A DNA stretch of 64,000 nucleotides from Candidatus Thiodiazotropha sp. (ex Epidulcina cf. delphinae) (GCA_025656455.1 JAHXHS010000008.1:62001-126000), one strand, 5' to 3'; counted from the first letter of the stretch, positions 9,165 to 21,896 are shown. Numbers and translations are program-made. Notes: generated by a model from the sequence alone, not told the origin.

Positions 9165-10142
9165 ATGGCAATGCCGGATATCCCTACTATTGGCTATTCA
9201 CACGCGATTACCTGTATCGATACCCGCTATCAGCGACCCGCCATCGCTGCCTGCTATCTGCTGGAATCGGCCGGCGAGGCGGTGTTCATCGACACCGGCA
9301 CCAGCCATACCGTTCCACACTTGATGGCCGCGCTGGCTTCCCGGGGCATCCCGCCATCGCAGGTCAGGTACGTCATTCCGACCCATGTGCACCTGGACCA
9401 TGCCGGCGGAGCCGGCGCTTTGTTGCAGCATCTCCCCAATGCATCGCTGTTGATTCACCCCTATGGGGCCAAACACTTGATCGATCCCTCGAAGCTGATC
9501 GCCGGTGCCACGGCGGTCTATGGCGAGGAGAAATTCAAAGCGGATTTCGGAGACCTGATTGCGGTGCCGGAAGATCGAGTGATCGAGGCGCCCGACGGAA
9601 CACGGGTGAGTTTCGGTGACAGGGAACTGCTGTGCCTGGATACTCCCGGGCATGCGCGTCACCATATCTGCATTCATGACAAATTGAGCGATGGCATCTT
9701 CAGCGGCGACACCTTCGGCCTCTCCTATCGGGAGTTCGATACCGATAAAGGCCCTTTCATCATGCCGACGACCACACCGATTCAGTTCGACCCGGATGCC
9801 TGGCACCTCACCCTCGACAGGCTGATGGCGCTTGAGCCGCAGCGGATCTTCTTAACCCACTATGGCGAAGTCACCCAGCCGGCGGTATTGGCTGAAAGAC
9901 TTCACCACTACCTCGATGAATTCACCACCATCGCCAGGGAAGCGGATGCAGAGCCCGGTCCGGATCGTGTAGCCGCCATTCGCAACCGGCTCCTGCAATG
10001 GCTGGTGCAGGAACTGCGGCAACACGGTTGCCGGCACAGCCCCCAGACCATCAAGCAACGGATGTCAATGGATCTTGAACTGGATGCTCAGGGACTCGAG
10101 GTCTGGCTGTCGCGTCAGGAGGAGGCAAAGGCCACGGGTTAG
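9165..10142 (+). CDS. MBL-fold metallo-hydrolase
   Basis: A 325-residue metallo-beta-lactamase-fold protein. The metal-binding signature is THVHLDHAGG (His74, His76, Asp78, His79), followed by DTPGHARHH and the C-terminal FLTHYGEV. The substrate cannot be read from sequence; related proteins are annotated as glyoxalase II-like or quorum-type lactonases without proof. No signal peptide is present. It starts 3 bases after plsY, so co-transcription is likely. A roughly 100-residue helical tail (about 230-325) follows the hydrolase domain. Confidence 0.85.
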   Translation: MAMPDIPTIGYSHAITCIDTRYQRPAIAACYLLESAGEAVFIDTGTSHTVPHLMAALASRGIPPSQVRYVIPTHVHLDHAGGAGALLQHLPNASLLIHPYGAKHLIDPSKLIAGATAVYGEEKFKADFGDLIAVPEDRVIEAPDGTRVSFGDRELLCLDTPGHARHHICIHDKLSDGIFSGDTFGLSYREFDTDKGPFIMPTTTPIQFDPDAWHLTLDRLMALEPQRIFLTHYGEVTQPAVLAERLHHYLDEFTTIAREADAEPGPDRVAAIRNRLLQWLVQELRQHGCRHSPQTIKQRMSMDLELDAQGLEVWLSRQEEAKATG

Positions 10143-10193
10143 CCTGCATTCAATGCAGAGGCGGAATGGATTTTACGCACCCTATCTGCTCAG

Positions 10194-10279
10194 GCCGTAG
10201 GTCAGGTTGGCGCGGAGCGGCTACCTGACTTACTAACCCAAAGGGTGATGTCACGTAGCTGCGCAACGTGACCTACGGG
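10194..10279. repeat. REP-type paired hairpin (copy 1)
   Basis: Two hairpins back to back in the gap after the metallo-hydrolase: an imperfect one with arms GTCAGGT/ACCTGAC and one with arms GTCACGT/ACGTGAC. The outer ends GTAGGTCA and TGACCTAC are complementary. An inverted copy is at 24531-24605. This organisation resembles REP pairs moved by REP-associated transposases. Confidence 0.7.
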
Positions 10280-10287
10280 CTATCGAC

Positions 10288-10707
10288 TCAACAAGGCTTT
10301 GATCCGCTCTGATCCCAGGCAAAGGTACAGTCCAACCGGGAGAGCACATAGATCATCCCCTGTTCACCATCACCCAACATCATGGCAAGCGGGCTATGCT
10401 TATCGAATTTATGGCTGCGCTGACGTAACCAGCGCTTACCCATGCCAGGGTTGGTGGGATAGCTGGTGCGAAGCGCATCATCGATGCGCACAAGGTACTC
10501 GATGCGTTTCATGATAGCCGGACTGTCAGGCAGCGACTGACGATAGCGGTATTTGGCGAAATGACGCGCCTTGCCCGGCATGTCCAGCAGGGTCATCATC
10601 TCATCCGAATGCAGACCCCAGCTTTCGAAGAGCTTCATCACACCCCTGGTCATGTCCAGACGATCATTCATGGTGCGGACTGCGCCGCCGTCACTATTTT
10701 CGCTCAT
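10288..10707 (-). CDS. MbcA/ParS/Xre-type antitoxin family protein
   Basis: A 139-residue protein with the helical segments of the MbcA/ParS/Xre antitoxin family: an N-terminal Xre-like part (TRGVMKLFESWGLHSDEMMTLL) and a C-terminal toxin-binding part (WLRQRSHKFDKHSPLAMML). Members usually pair with a RES-domain toxin that degrades NAD. No RES gene is next to it, so it is an orphan here and may act as a stand-alone regulator. It is convergent with the metallo-hydrolase and divergent from purC. The family call is moderately firm; the function is open. Confidence 0.75.
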   Translation of the reverse strand: MSENSDGGAVRTMNDRLDMTRGVMKLFESWGLHSDEMMTLLDMPGKARHFAKYRYRQSLPDSPAIMKRIEYLVRIDDALRTSYPTNPGMGKRWLRQRSHKFDKHSPLAMMLGDGEQGMIYVLSRLDCTFAWDQSGSKPC

Positions 10708-10898
10708 GCCCCACCAATTTCCCTACGAAAAAGCTGAGTTACCAAGCATAGCATGATTCATTACCCGATTCTCTGCGGGAAATCAGGGTTATCCAACCCG
10801 GGATCAACCGTTCCACAGGGCCTGCCACCCTAGTCGTCTTGCTCGTTCATATTGATGGTTCTGGGTATAATGGGCTTTTGTATCGGGCGGTCGATAAC

Positions 10899-11792
10899 AT
10901 GAATAAAGCCACCAACTCCCTTTTCGAATCCAATCTGGATCTGAAACGCCTCAACCGGGGTAAGGTGCGCGACATCTACGAAGTGGACGAGAACCTTCTG
11001 CTGATTGTCACCACTGACCGATTGTCCGCGTTCGATGTCGTTCTCCCTCAGCCGATTCCCGGTAAGGGGGAGGTGCTGACGCGGGTGGCGAATTTCTGGT
11101 TCAAGCGCACCAGGGAGTCGGTGCCCAATCATCTCACGGACACTCCGCTTGAGGAAGTCGTCACAGATCCCGGACAGCGCGCCATGCTGGGCGACCGTTG
11201 CATGCTGGTGCGAAAACTCAAGCCGCTGCCCGTGGAGGCTATTGTCAGAGGCTACCTGATCGGATCAGGCTGGAAAGACTACCGGCAGACCGGCGGAGTT
11301 TGCGGCATCCAGCTACCCCAAGGCCTACAGCAGGCCGACAAACTGCCACAACCGATCTTCACCCCCTCGACCAAGGCCGGGATCGGAGACCATGACGAAA
11401 ATATCGATTACCGCCAAACCGCGACACTGTTGGGCGATAAGATTGCCGCGCAGGTACGAGATCTAAGTCTCGAAATCTATACAAAGGCGGCAAGCTACGC
11501 CCTTGGACGGGGTATTATCATCGCGGACACCAAGTTTGAGTTCGGTTTGGATGCCGATGGCGCTATCCACCTCATCGATGAAGTGCTCACACCGGATTCG
11601 TCACGCTTCTGGCCGGCGGAGAGCTATCGACCAGGCATCAGCCCTCCCAGTTTCGATAAGCAGTTCGTACGCGACTACCTTGAGACACTGGCCTGGGATA
11701 AAACACCACCAGGCCCTGAGCTGCCTCAAGCGGTCATCGACAAGACGGCAGAGAAATACAGAGAGGCCGAGACTCGTCTTACAGGGTTGTAG
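10899..11792 (+). CDS. purC: Phosphoribosylaminoimidazole-succinocarboxamide synthase
   Basis: SAICAR synthetase: joins aspartate to CAIR in purine synthesis using ATP. The 297-residue product has RGKVRDIYEVD near the N-terminus, IVRGYLIGSGWKDY and IADTKFEFG, all family hallmarks. It is the longer form (about 300 residues) typical of Proteobacteria outside the enterics. The frame is open from 10839, but the ATG at 10899 (MNKATNSLFESNL) gives the family N-terminus. It is a single gene with its own upstream region of about 190 bases. Confidence 0.95.
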   Translation: MNKATNSLFESNLDLKRLNRGKVRDIYEVDENLLLIVTTDRLSAFDVVLPQPIPGKGEVLTRVANFWFKRTRESVPNHLTDTPLEEVVTDPGQRAMLGDRCMLVRKLKPLPVEAIVRGYLIGSGWKDYRQTGGVCGIQLPQGLQQADKLPQPIFTPSTKAGIGDHDENIDYRQTATLLGDKIAAQVRDLSLEIYTKAASYALGRGIIIADTKFEFGLDADGAIHLIDEVLTPDSSRFWPAESYRPGISPPSFDKQFVRDYLETLAWDKTPPGPELPQAVIDKTAEKYREAETRLTGL

Positions 11793-11934
11793 AGCACGAC
11801 CGAGCAAAACCGATAATTTAACGATTCAAACTGTCTTGAAGTTCAATTTATCGGTCAGTGGGCCGCTCTTAATAGTTGAAAACATTGCCTCATCGCACAC
11901 AGGGCTACTGATTTACAGAAGTACTTGACGTAAT

Positions 11935-12213
11935 ATGCTTCAATCCGATATGTCGCAAGCAAATATAAAAACAGCCCGGGTTGTGATCTACACAACCTTA
12001 AGATGCCCCCACTGCCAACACCTCAAGCGATGGCTGAAGAAGAACAAGGTTCCTTTTTTAGATTTCAATGTCGGCAAGCCGGGCAAGATGCAGAAAAAAT
12101 TCTTCGAAATCGGCGGACAAAGCGTGCCTCTGATCGTCATCGGCGACCAGCAATTCGTGGGGTTCAATCCCAATCAGCTCAAGCGGGTGTTACAAAAGGA
12201 AGGTCTGATCTAG
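11935..12213 (+). CDS. Glutaredoxin-family protein
   Basis: A 92-residue thioredoxin-fold protein with redox motif CPHC (about 24-27), a cis-Pro in QSVPLIVIGD and the glutaredoxin C-terminal GFNPNQLKRVL. It is closer to NrdH/YruB-like small glutaredoxins than to the classical CPYC form. The partner is unknown. The start is uncertain: ATG at 11935 or ATG at 11950; neither has a clear ribosome site. It stands alone after purC. Confidence 0.82.
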   Translation: MLQSDMSQANIKTARVVIYTTLRCPHCQHLKRWLKKNKVPFLDFNVGKPGKMQKKFFEIGGQSVPLIVIGDQQFVGFNPNQLKRVLQKEGLI

Positions 12214-12220
12214 GTGGAAT

Positions 12221-12238
12221 GGTGCGGCGAGCCGCACC
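12221..12238. repeat. Short GC hairpin of the GGTGCGGC type
   Basis: A perfect 8-bp stem (GGTGCGGC/GCCGCACC, 2-base loop) 8 bases after the glutaredoxin stop. The same GC core recurs in larger elements at 23412-23477 and inside the miniature elements at 54.3, 57.2 and 60.5 kb. It could also act as a weak terminator, although no T run follows. Confidence 0.5.
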
Positions 12239-12368
12239 CTACGCCACATCGTGACAGATTGGGTTATACCATTTGCGTTTATTCGCGTTCATTTGCGGAC
12301 AAATCCTGGTGAGAAATGCGGGCTCGACGCGCTTGACTTTTTTAGTCACTCGAACAGGGGAAATGAGC

Positions 12369-12396
12369 CAAAAAAAGGGGGCGTAAGCCCCCTTTT
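12369..12396 (-). terminator. Intrinsic terminator after fba
   Basis: On the minus strand the stem GGGGGC/GCCCCC with a TTAC loop, extended by A-T pairs, is followed by a run of T. It lies 22 bases past the fba stop and closes the tkt-gap-pgk-pyk-fba cluster. The A and T flanks on both sides could make it work in both directions. Confidence 0.85.
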
Positions 12397-12417
12397 CAGG
12401 TCGAACATCCGCTCTGA

Positions 12418-13482
12418 TCAGTTGATCTTCGGATCCAGTTCACCGCTGTCATAGCGCTTCTGCATATCTTCCAAAGAGATCGGCTTGATCTTGTCGGCCA
12501 TGCCTGCCGAGCCAAAGGCCTCATAGCGAGCCTTGCAGATGTCCGCCATCCCCTTGGTCGCCTCTTTGAGGAACTTGCGCGGATCGAAGTTGGACTTATT
12601 GTCGTTCAGGTGCTTGCGGATGGAGCCGGTGGAGGCCATGCGCAGGTCGGTATCGATATTGACTTTCCGCACACCGTGTTTGATGCCCTCGACAATCTCT
12701 TCCACCGGCACGCCATAGGTCTCGCCCATGTCACCGCCGTACTCATTGATGATCGCCAGCCAATCCTGGGGCACGGAAGAGGAACCGTGCATCACCAGAT
12801 GGGTATCCGGGATACGGGCATGGATCTCCTTCACCCGCTGTATGGCAAGGATATCGCCCGTCGGCGGACGGGTGAATTTATACGCGCCATGCGAGGTTCC
12901 GATGGCGATAGCCAGGGCATCCGCGCCCGTCTTGTTGACGAAATCGGCCGCCTCATCAGGATCGGTCAGCAGTTGGCTGTGATCCAGGGTGCCTTCGGCG
13001 CCAACGCCATCCTCTTCACCAGCCTGACCGGTCTCCAACGAGCCCAGGCAACCCAGTTCACCCTCGACCGAAACGCCCCCCGCATGAGCCATCTCCACCA
13101 CTTTGGCGGTCACATCCACATTGTACTCATAGGATGAAGGGGTCTTGCCGTCGGTCATCAGCGAGCCGTCCATCATCACCGATGAGAACCCGGACTGAAT
13201 GGAACGCAAACAGATGGCAGGCGAGGTGCCGTGATCCTGGTGCATGCAGACCGGGATGTGCGGATACATCTCGGTAGCGGCAATTATCAGGTGACGCAGA
13301 AAGGGTTCGCCGGCATAGGAGCGGGCACCGGCCGATCCCTGCAGGATCACCGGGCTGTTGACGGCGTCGGCAGCCTGCATGATGGCATGCACCTGCTCCA
13401 TGTTGTTGACGTTGAACGCCGGTAGACCATAGCCGTGTTCAGCGGCATGATCCAGTAGTTGGCGCAAGGAAATCAGAGCCAT
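12418..13482 (-). CDS. fba: Class II fructose-bisphosphate aldolase (CbbA type)
   Basis: Zinc aldolase that condenses dihydroxyacetone phosphate with glyceraldehyde 3-phosphate (or erythrose 4-phosphate) in gluconeogenesis and the Calvin cycle. The 354-residue protein has the catalytic Asp and first zinc His in CMHQDHGTS, further zinc His residues in GTSHGAYKF and LVMHGSSS, and the phosphate site [11 protein letters not shown]. Its length fits the Calvin-cycle subtype. It is last in the carbon cluster, with a terminator behind it. A second aldolase-like gene at 58681 lacks these residues. Confidence 0.95.
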   Translation of the reverse strand: MALISLRQLLDHAAEHGYGLPAFNVNNMEQVHAIMQAADAVNSPVILQGSAGARSYAGEPFLRHLIIAATEMYPHIPVCMHQDHGTSPAICLRSIQSGFSSVMMDGSLMTDGKTPSSYEYNVDVTAKVVEMAHAGGVSVEGELGCLGSLETGQAGEEDGVGAEGTLDHSQLLTDPDEAADFVNKTGADALAIAIGTSHGAYKFTRPPTGDILAIQRVKEIHARIPDTHLVMHGSSSVPQDWLAIINEYGGDMGETYGVPVEEIVEGIKHGVRKVNIDTDLRMASTGSIRKHLNDNKSNFDPRKFLKEATKGMADICKARYEAFGSAGMADKIKPISLEDMQKRYDSGELDPKIN

Positions 13483-13537
13483 GATAGCCTCCTCGGTTTT
13501 TTGTCATTACTCATTATTAAAGGGATAGTGTATCCCG

Positions 13538-14992
13538 TCATTCATCCAATTTGTCTGCAAGTACATGCTCACCGACCCGCATCACTTTCATGATATTGGT
13601 CTGACCCTCCACACCGGAACGGTCACCCTTGGTGATAAGCACCAAATCACTCTCCCGCACCTCGCCACGACGCAGCAGTTCATCGATCACCTCTTCGTTG
13701 ACCTGATCGACATCGGTGCCGGCGACATCGAAACTCACCGGGTAAACGCCGCGATAGAGGGTAACCTTGCGTCGTGTCTGTACATGCCGCGTCAATGCAT
13801 AGATCGGAATGTCCGAACTAATACGCGACATCCATTTTACCGTTGAGCCCGATTCGGTCAGCGCCGCAATCGCCTTCACGCCTAAATGATTGGCGGTATA
13901 CATGGTGGCCATGGCGATCGCTTCATCCACCCGGCCGAATATGGTATCGATTCGATGATGGGAGCGCCTGGCCGTTTGATGCTTCTCCGCTTCGAGACAG
14001 ACACGATCCATTGCCTCGATCACCTTGTGCGGATACCTTCCCACCGAGGTCTCGGCAGAGAGCATCACGGCATCGGTGCCGTCCATGACGGCATTCGCCA
14101 CATCGAAGACTTCCGCGCGGGTCGGTATCGGACTCTCGATCATCGACTGCATCATTTGCGTTGCGGTGATCACCACACAGTTCATCTCCCGCGCCGTCTT
14201 GATCAGCTCCTTCTGTACCGCGGGCAGTTCAGCGTCGCCGATTTCGACACCCAGATCCCCGCGCGCCACCATGATGGCGTCGCAGGCCTGGATAATCTCC
14301 GCGATGCAATCCAACGCTTCGGCACGCTCGATCTTGGCCACTACACCGCCCTTTCCGCCGGACGCCTCCAGCAGACGGCGCGCCTCCTTGACCTCCTCGG
14401 CATTACGCACGAAAGAGACGGCTATGTAGTCGACATCGATCTCCGCGGCAAAGGCGATATCCGCCCGGTCCTTGTCGGTAAGCGCAGGCGCCGAAAGACC
14501 GCCTCCCTGTTTGTTGATGCCTTTATTGTTGGAAAGTTTACCACCTACCAGGACCTTGCAGCGAACCTCGCTGCCGTCCACTTCAGAGACCCAAAGCACA
14601 ATCGCACCGTCATCCAGCAACAGGGTATCGCCACGGCTAACGTCATGCACAAGCTCAGGGTAGGTCAATCCGACACGCTCGTCATCACCGGCATCCAGCG
14701 CGCAGCCCGCATCCAGGATAAAGGTCCCGTTCTCTTGCAGGGAGACGGCGCCCTTTTTGAAACGACCGATACGAATCTTCGGTCCCTGTAAATCGGCCAG
14801 AACGCCTATCTGTCTGCCACAGGCGCGGGCGCGGTTGCGAATACGGTCGGCGCGCTGACGTTGTGATTCATGGGCATCATGAGAGAGATTGAGGCGAACG
14901 ACGTCCACCCCGGCATGAATTAACTTATCGAGAATCTTGGGATCGTCCGTGGCCGGTCCCAGGGTTGCAACAATTTTTGTTCGTCTTGGCAT
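13538..14992 (-). CDS. pyk: Pyruvate kinase
   Basis: Transfers phosphate from phosphoenolpyruvate to ADP. The 484-residue product starts MPRRTKIVATLGPA and has the metal- and substrate-binding segment VVAKIERAEALDCI, the signature MVARGDLGVEIG, the ITATQMMQSM loop and a C-terminal allosteric domain. The frame reaches 15007, but the ATG at 14992 gives the family start. Grouping with the Calvin-type genes suggests pyruvate supply from fixed carbon. A hairpin with an 8-T tail separates it from pgk. Confidence 0.95.
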   Translation of the reverse strand: MPRRTKIVATLGPATDDPKILDKLIHAGVDVVRLNLSHDAHESQRQRADRIRNRARACGRQIGVLADLQGPKIRIGRFKKGAVSLQENGTFILDAGCALDAGDDERVGLTYPELVHDVSRGDTLLLDDGAIVLWVSEVDGSEVRCKVLVGGKLSNNKGINKQGGGLSAPALTDKDRADIAFAAEIDVDYIAVSFVRNAEEVKEARRLLEASGGKGGVVAKIERAEALDCIAEIIQACDAIMVARGDLGVEIGDAELPAVQKELIKTAREMNCVVITATQMMQSMIESPIPTRAEVFDVANAVMDGTDAVMLSAETSVGRYPHKVIEAMDRVCLEAEKHQTARRSHHRIDTIFGRVDEAIAMATMYTANHLGVKAIAALTESGSTVKWMSRISSDIPIYALTRHVQTRRKVTLYRGVYPVSFDVAGTDVDQVNEEVIDELLRRGEVRESDLVLITKGDRSGVEGQTNIMKVMRVGEHVLADKLDE

Positions 14993-15019
14993 ACAGATCC
15001 AGCACATGCTTAATGCATG

Positions 15020-15050
15020 AAAAAAAACCGGCTGGACCGAGGCCCAACCA
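15020..15050 (-). terminator. Hairpin with T8 tail between pgk and pyk
   Basis: On the minus strand, GGTTGG pairs with CCAGCC (one wobble) around an 8-base loop, then come GG and eight T. It has the form of an intrinsic terminator although it lies inside the cluster, so it may reduce read-through into pyk. Confidence 0.65.
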
Positions 15051-15070
15051 TTGAGATAGGTTCCCGCCTC

Positions 15071-16252
15071 TTATCCGGCAGCGCGGGCTTCCAGCATGGC
15101 CACTGCGGGTAGGGTCTTGCCTTCCAGATATTCCAGGAAGGCGCCGCCTGCCGTCGAGATGTAGGAGACCCTATCGTAGATATCGTATTTTTGAATCGCG
15201 GCAATGGTGTCCCCGCCCCCGGCCAATGAAAAGCCCGGCGATTCAGCGATTGCCATCGAGACGATTTTCGTGCCCTCTCCAAACTGATCGAACTCGAACA
15301 CGCCGACAGGTCCGTTCCAGACAATGGTGCCCGCCTGCTTGATGATATCGGCCAGCTCATTGGCGCTATCGGGACCGATATCGAAAATCATCTCATCATC
15401 AGCCACTTCACCGGCCCCTTTCAGCACCGCTGGCTCATCTTCGGCGAAATTCTTTCCAACCACCACATCGGTGGCAATCGGAATATTGGCTCCGCGAGCC
15501 TTCATCTTTTCGATCAGGGCCTGTGCGGTGGGAACCAGATCGTCTTCGCAGAGTGACTTACCGACATTGTTTCCGGTAGCCTTGAGAAAGGTATTGGCGA
15601 TACCGCCGCCGACAACCAATTGATCGACCTTCTCCGAAAGGGCCTCCAACACCGTCAGTTTGGTCGACACCTTGGAACCACCGACGATGGCCACCATCGG
15701 ACGCGCCGGGTTGGCCAGCGCCTTTGCCAAATTGTCCAACTCACCGGCAAGCAGGATTCCGGCACAAGCGATCCGCGCGAACTTACCGGCCCCATGGGTG
15801 GAGGCCTGCGCACGATGAGCAGTGCCGAAAGCATCCATCACATAGACATCACACAATGCCGCATATTTCTTTGCCAGTTCTTCGTTGTCCTTCTTTTCGC
15901 CGGCATTGAAACGGACATTCTCCAACAGCACCGCTTCGCCCTCAGCGACTTCAAAACCACCCGCCAGGTAGTCCTTGATCAAACGCACCGTTTTACCCAG
16001 CTTGGCGGACATATCATCGGCGATCGGCGCCATCGAATTCTCTTCCGAATAGACACCCTCTTCCGGTCTGCCGCGATGTGACATGACCATCACCTTGGCC
16101 CCAGCATTGACGCAATGCTCGATGGTAGGCATGGAGGCGGTAATCCGCGCATCCGAGGTCACTTTACCGTCTTTGACAGGCACATTGAGATCCGCGCGAA
16201 TCAAAACGCGCTTCCCGGCAAGATCAAGATCGGTCAGCTTAATGAAAGACAT
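15071..16252 (-). CDS. pgk: Phosphoglycerate kinase
   Basis: Interconverts 1,3-bisphosphoglycerate and 3-phosphoglycerate with ADP/ATP. The 393-residue product has the N-terminal signature [15 protein letters not shown], the substrate-binding [10 protein letters not shown] and the nucleotide loop [12 protein letters not shown] near the C-terminus. Length and all segments are normal. It lies between gap (158-base gap with a strong hairpin and an AT-rich palindrome) and pyk. Confidence 0.96.
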   Translation of the reverse strand: MSFIKLTDLDLAGKRVLIRADLNVPVKDGKVTSDARITASMPTIEHCVNAGAKVMVMSHRGRPEEGVYSEENSMAPIADDMSAKLGKTVRLIKDYLAGGFEVAEGEAVLLENVRFNAGEKKDNEELAKKYAALCDVYVMDAFGTAHRAQASTHGAGKFARIACAGILLAGELDNLAKALANPARPMVAIVGGSKVSTKLTVLEALSEKVDQLVVGGGIANTFLKATGNNVGKSLCEDDLVPTAQALIEKMKARGANIPIATDVVVGKNFAEDEPAVLKGAGEVADDEMIFDIGPDSANELADIIKQAGTIVWNGPVGVFEFDQFGEGTKIVSMAIAESPGFSLAGGGDTIAAIQKYDIYDRVSYISTAGGAFLEYLEGKTLPAVAMLEARAAG

Positions 16253-16283
16253 AACGAACTCCCAAATACTAATTCTGAATTGT

Positions 16284-16358
16284 GAATTTTGAATTATGAA
16301 TTTTTTAAACGCCTGCTACGCAGGCACAGATCCATTCAAAATTCATAATTCAAAATTC
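16284..16358. repeat. AT-rich palindromic element with GC-rich central hairpin (copy 1)
   Basis: Two perfect 19-base arms, 16284-16302 and 16340-16358, made of the GAATT/TTGAATT motif. They flank a small central hairpin GCCTGC-TAC-GCAGGC. It lies just upstream of pgk. A related copy with a different centre is at 21706-21782 upstream of ahcY. Confidence 0.8.
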
Positions 16359-16366
16359 ATAATTAT

Positions 16367-16404
16367 GAAATCCCGGGGCGGACTTTTGTCCGCCCCGGGA
16401 TTTC
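16367..16404 (-). terminator. Perfect 17-bp hairpin directly after gap
   Basis: The arms 16367-16383 and 16388-16404 are exactly complementary with a 4-base loop, starting 5 bases after the gap stop codon. There is no clear T run, so a role in protecting the gap message or in partial termination is as likely as full termination. Confidence 0.75.
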
Positions 16405-16409
16405 AAGAC

Positions 16410-19486
<3,077 letters not shown>

Positions 19487-19768
19487 TGACCCCTCCTGAT
19501 TTGATAATGATTAATAATCTGTAACTGTCAGACGATACGCACATGGCGGAAGACCGCCGAATTCATTTTTCAGCAAACACCCCTTTGCCGATACCCAGTC
19601 ACTATCGTCGTTGAATAGGCGGATGGCCCTGATAGCGCACCGAAAACCATGTCGGGCAAAAACTCGCTATTTTGAACCATGGCATGAGCCTGAGCAAGGT
19701 CGATGGCATTAAGGGGGGATAAGCCGGTTCGATGGAAAATCATAATATCCTAGATAAACAACATGCTT

Positions 19769-20335
19769 TCAGTGAGTTGGCGCTTCCCGCCACTTGATGG
19801 AGCAGCCCATGCCGGGGATCTGTTGCCGCGGTCCATTGCCCGTCTCAGCCACCTGCTTCATCGCCTCAAAGAGATCCCGGTGAACATCCGGGGGGGCCGC
19901 CTCCTTCCGGCTCTCGTCCAAGCGTCCCCGGTACTGCAGCTCCAATTCGGCGTTGTAGCCAAAGAAATCGGGGGTGCAGACCGCTCCATAACGCTTCGCC
20001 ACCGCCTGGCTCTCGTCATAGAGGTAGGGAAAGGGAAACCTCTCTCGCTCTGCGACCCGGCGCATGTTGTCGAAGGAATCCTCCGGGTACTCGGCAGGGT
20101 CATTGGACAGGATCGCCACCGAATTGACGCCCAGGGTGGCCAGCTCCGCGGCATCCCTGACGATTCGATCCAGCACGGCCTTGACATAGGGACAGTGATT
20201 ACAGATGAACATCACCAGTAATCCCTTCTCTCCCGCGCACTGCCTCAGGGACCATTCCCTGCCGTCCACACCGGGGAGCGTGAAATCGGGCGCGTCGGCG
20301 CCGAAATCGCAAATTGGGGTCTGTAAAGAAACCAT
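19769..20335 (-). CDS. Thioredoxin-family (AhpC/TSA-like) protein
   Basis: A 188-residue thioredoxin-fold protein. It starts MVSLQTPICDFG, contains PDFTLPGVDG like peroxiredoxins, and has the redox segment ICNHCPYVK with a CxxC. The domain ends around residue 150, and a short tail with one more Cys follows. Members are widespread but not functionally defined; thiol-peroxidase or disulfide reductase activity is possible. The frame reaches a TTG at 20350, but the ATG at 20335 is the better start. It is divergent from metK. Confidence 0.82.
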   Translation of the reverse strand: MVSLQTPICDFGADAPDFTLPGVDGREWSLRQCAGEKGLLVMFICNHCPYVKAVLDRIVRDAAELATLGVNSVAILSNDPAEYPEDSFDNMRRVAERERFPFPYLYDESQAVAKRYGAVCTPDFFGYNAELELQYRGRLDESRKEAAPPDVHRDLFEAMKQVAETGNGPRQQIPGMGCSIKWREAPTH

Positions 20336-20422
20336 TATTGGTCCATTCAATAGATAGAATTGATTAGCGGTGGGGCATTATGCAAAAAGAGAACTGATGT
20401 GTAAAATCCCGTTTTCACTGTC

Positions 20423-20475
20423 GGTTGGCTGCTCGATTGCCCAACCAGGGATCTTTTGCCGGAATCTGCCGGCAA
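20423..20475 (+). promoter_or_regulatory. Two hairpins in the metK leader
   Basis: GGTTGG (20423) pairs with CCAACC (20441), and TTGCCGG (20456) pairs exactly with CCGGCAA (20469). They lie 34-86 bases before the metK ATG. They do not look like a known SAM riboswitch class to me. They could be an attenuator or simply message structure. Confidence 0.35.
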
Positions 20476-20508
20476 TTCAGACAAACAACTGCTTTATTTA
20501 GGAAGACA

Positions 20509-21693
20509 ATGGCTAAAAACTATATTTTTACCTCTGAGTCGGTTTCTGAGGGACATCCCGACAAAGTCGCGGACCAGATCTCGGACGCTATGTTGGATGC
20601 CATCCTGGCCAAGGACCCGCAACCGGATAGAGCCCGCGTGGCCTGCGAGACCCTGATCAAGACTGGCGCGGTGATCGTCGCCGGCGAGATCTCGACCGAG
20701 GCCTGGATCGACCTGGACGAACTGGTCAGGGGCGTGGTCTGCGAAATCGGCTACACCAGCTCTGATGTGGGTTTTGACGGCTCCACCTGCGCTGTCATGT
20801 CCCTGATCGGCAAGCAGTCCAGCAATATTGCCCAAGGCGTGGACCGGGCCGATCCGGAAGAGCAGGGAGCCGGCGATCAAGGGATGATGTTCGGTTATGC
20901 CACCAATGAGACCGACGTACTGATGCCAGCCCCGATCACCTACGCGCACCGTCTGGTACAACGCCAGTCGGAGATACGCAAGTCGAGGGTATTACCCTGG
21001 CTGCGCCCGGATGCCAAGAGCCAGGTGACCCTGAACTATGAAGATGGCGAGGTCACCGGTATCGGCGCCGTGGTGCTCTCTACCCAGCACGATCCCGATA
21101 TCGATTACGACCATCTGCGCGAGGCGGTGATGGAGAACATCATTCAGCCCGTTCTACCCAAAGAGTGGCTCGACAAGTGCCCGCAAGAGAAGCTCCACAT
21201 CAATCCCACCGGCAGCTTCGTTATCGGCGGCCCGGTGGGTGACTGCGGTCTCACGGGACGCAAGATCATCGTCGACACCTATGGCGGTTCGGCGCGTCAC
21301 GGGGGTGGGGCATTCTCCGGGAAGGATCCCTCCAAGGTCGACCGCTCCGCCGCCTATGCCGGTCGCTACGTGGCAAAGAACATCGTGGCCGCCGGTCTCG
21401 CCGACCGCTGCGAAATCCAGATCTCCTACGCCATCGGCGTAGCGGAACCCACCTCGATCATGATAGAGACCTTCGGCACGGGAAAGATAGCCGATGAGAA
21501 AATCGCCGATCTGGTGAGAAGACACTTCGACCTGCGCCCCTACGGCATCCTAAAGATGCTCGACCTGTTGAACATCGAGCGGATCCAGTATCGCAAGACC
21601 GCGGCCTACGGCCATTTCGGCCGCGAAGACGAAGGCTTTACCTGGGAAATAACCGACAAGGCCGACGCCTTGCGGGAGGATGCCGGACTTTAG
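20509..21693 (+). CDS. metK: S-adenosylmethionine synthetase
   Basis: Makes S-adenosylmethionine from methionine and ATP. The 394-residue product starts [19 protein letters not shown], has [12 protein letters not shown], the signature [19 protein letters not shown] and the C-terminal YGHFGRED. The frame is open from 20425, but the ATG at 20509, preceded by GGAAGA, is the family start. It begins the plus-strand metK-ahcY-metF set, which makes SAM, breaks down SAH and supplies methyl groups. Confidence 0.96.
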   Translation: MAKNYIFTSESVSEGHPDKVADQISDAMLDAILAKDPQPDRARVACETLIKTGAVIVAGEISTEAWIDLDELVRGVVCEIGYTSSDVGFDGSTCAVMSLIGKQSSNIAQGVDRADPEEQGAGDQGMMFGYATNETDVLMPAPITYAHRLVQRQSEIRKSRVLPWLRPDAKSQVTLNYEDGEVTGIGAVVLSTQHDPDIDYDHLREAVMENIIQPVLPKEWLDKCPQEKLHINPTGSFVIGGPVGDCGLTGRKIIVDTYGGSARHGGGAFSGKDPSKVDRSAAYAGRYVAKNIVAAGLADRCEIQISYAIGVAEPTSIMIETFGTGKIADEKIADLVRRHFDLRPYGILKMLDLLNIERIQYRKTAAYGHFGREDEGFTWEITDKADALREDAGL

Positions 21694-21705
21694 GCCCTTC
21701 GGGCC
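21693..21705 (+). terminator. Small perfect hairpin at metK stop
   Basis: GGCCC-TTC-GGGCC begins at the last base of the metK stop codon. No T run follows, so it may be a weak terminator or a stabilising element at the message end. Confidence 0.4.
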
Positions 21706-21782
21706 AATTATGAATTGTGAATTTTGAATTTTGAATTAATAAAGGCGTGCGCTTTGCGCACACATCTAATTCAAAATTATTC
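21706..21782. repeat. AT-rich palindromic element with GC-rich central hairpin (copy 2)
   Basis: Related to 16284-16358: arms built from GAATTTTGAATT and its complement flank a central GTGCGC-TTT-GCGCAC hairpin. It fills the gap between metK and the SAH riboswitch and may have displaced or supplied promoter sequence for ahcY. Confidence 0.72.
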
Positions 21783-21794
21783 TTCCCTTTTTTT

Positions 21795-21874
21795 CCGAGG
21801 AGCGCTGCAACGGATCGATCGTCCGCCAGGCTCGGAAAGGAGGCAGTGACTTACATGAAAACCGCGCTCACTCA
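21795..21874 (+). promoter_or_regulatory. SAH riboswitch upstream of ahcY
   Basis: The RNA has the conserved core of the S-adenosylhomocysteine riboswitch: CCGAGGAGCGCTGCAACG at 21795, then GCCAGGCTCGG closing the main stem, and a downstream CGCGCTCAC (21863-21872) able to pair with GAGCG to form the known pseudoknot. It ends 22 bases before the ahcY start codon. In the known class, binding of SAH turns on synthesis of SAH hydrolase, which matches the gene here. Confidence 0.93.
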
Positions 21875-21896
21875 CGATATTCAGGAGATGACTACC

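Noticed and set aside
21747..21896. N-terminal extension of ahcY by 50 codons
   Set aside because: Covers the SAH riboswitch and does not match the AhcY family start.
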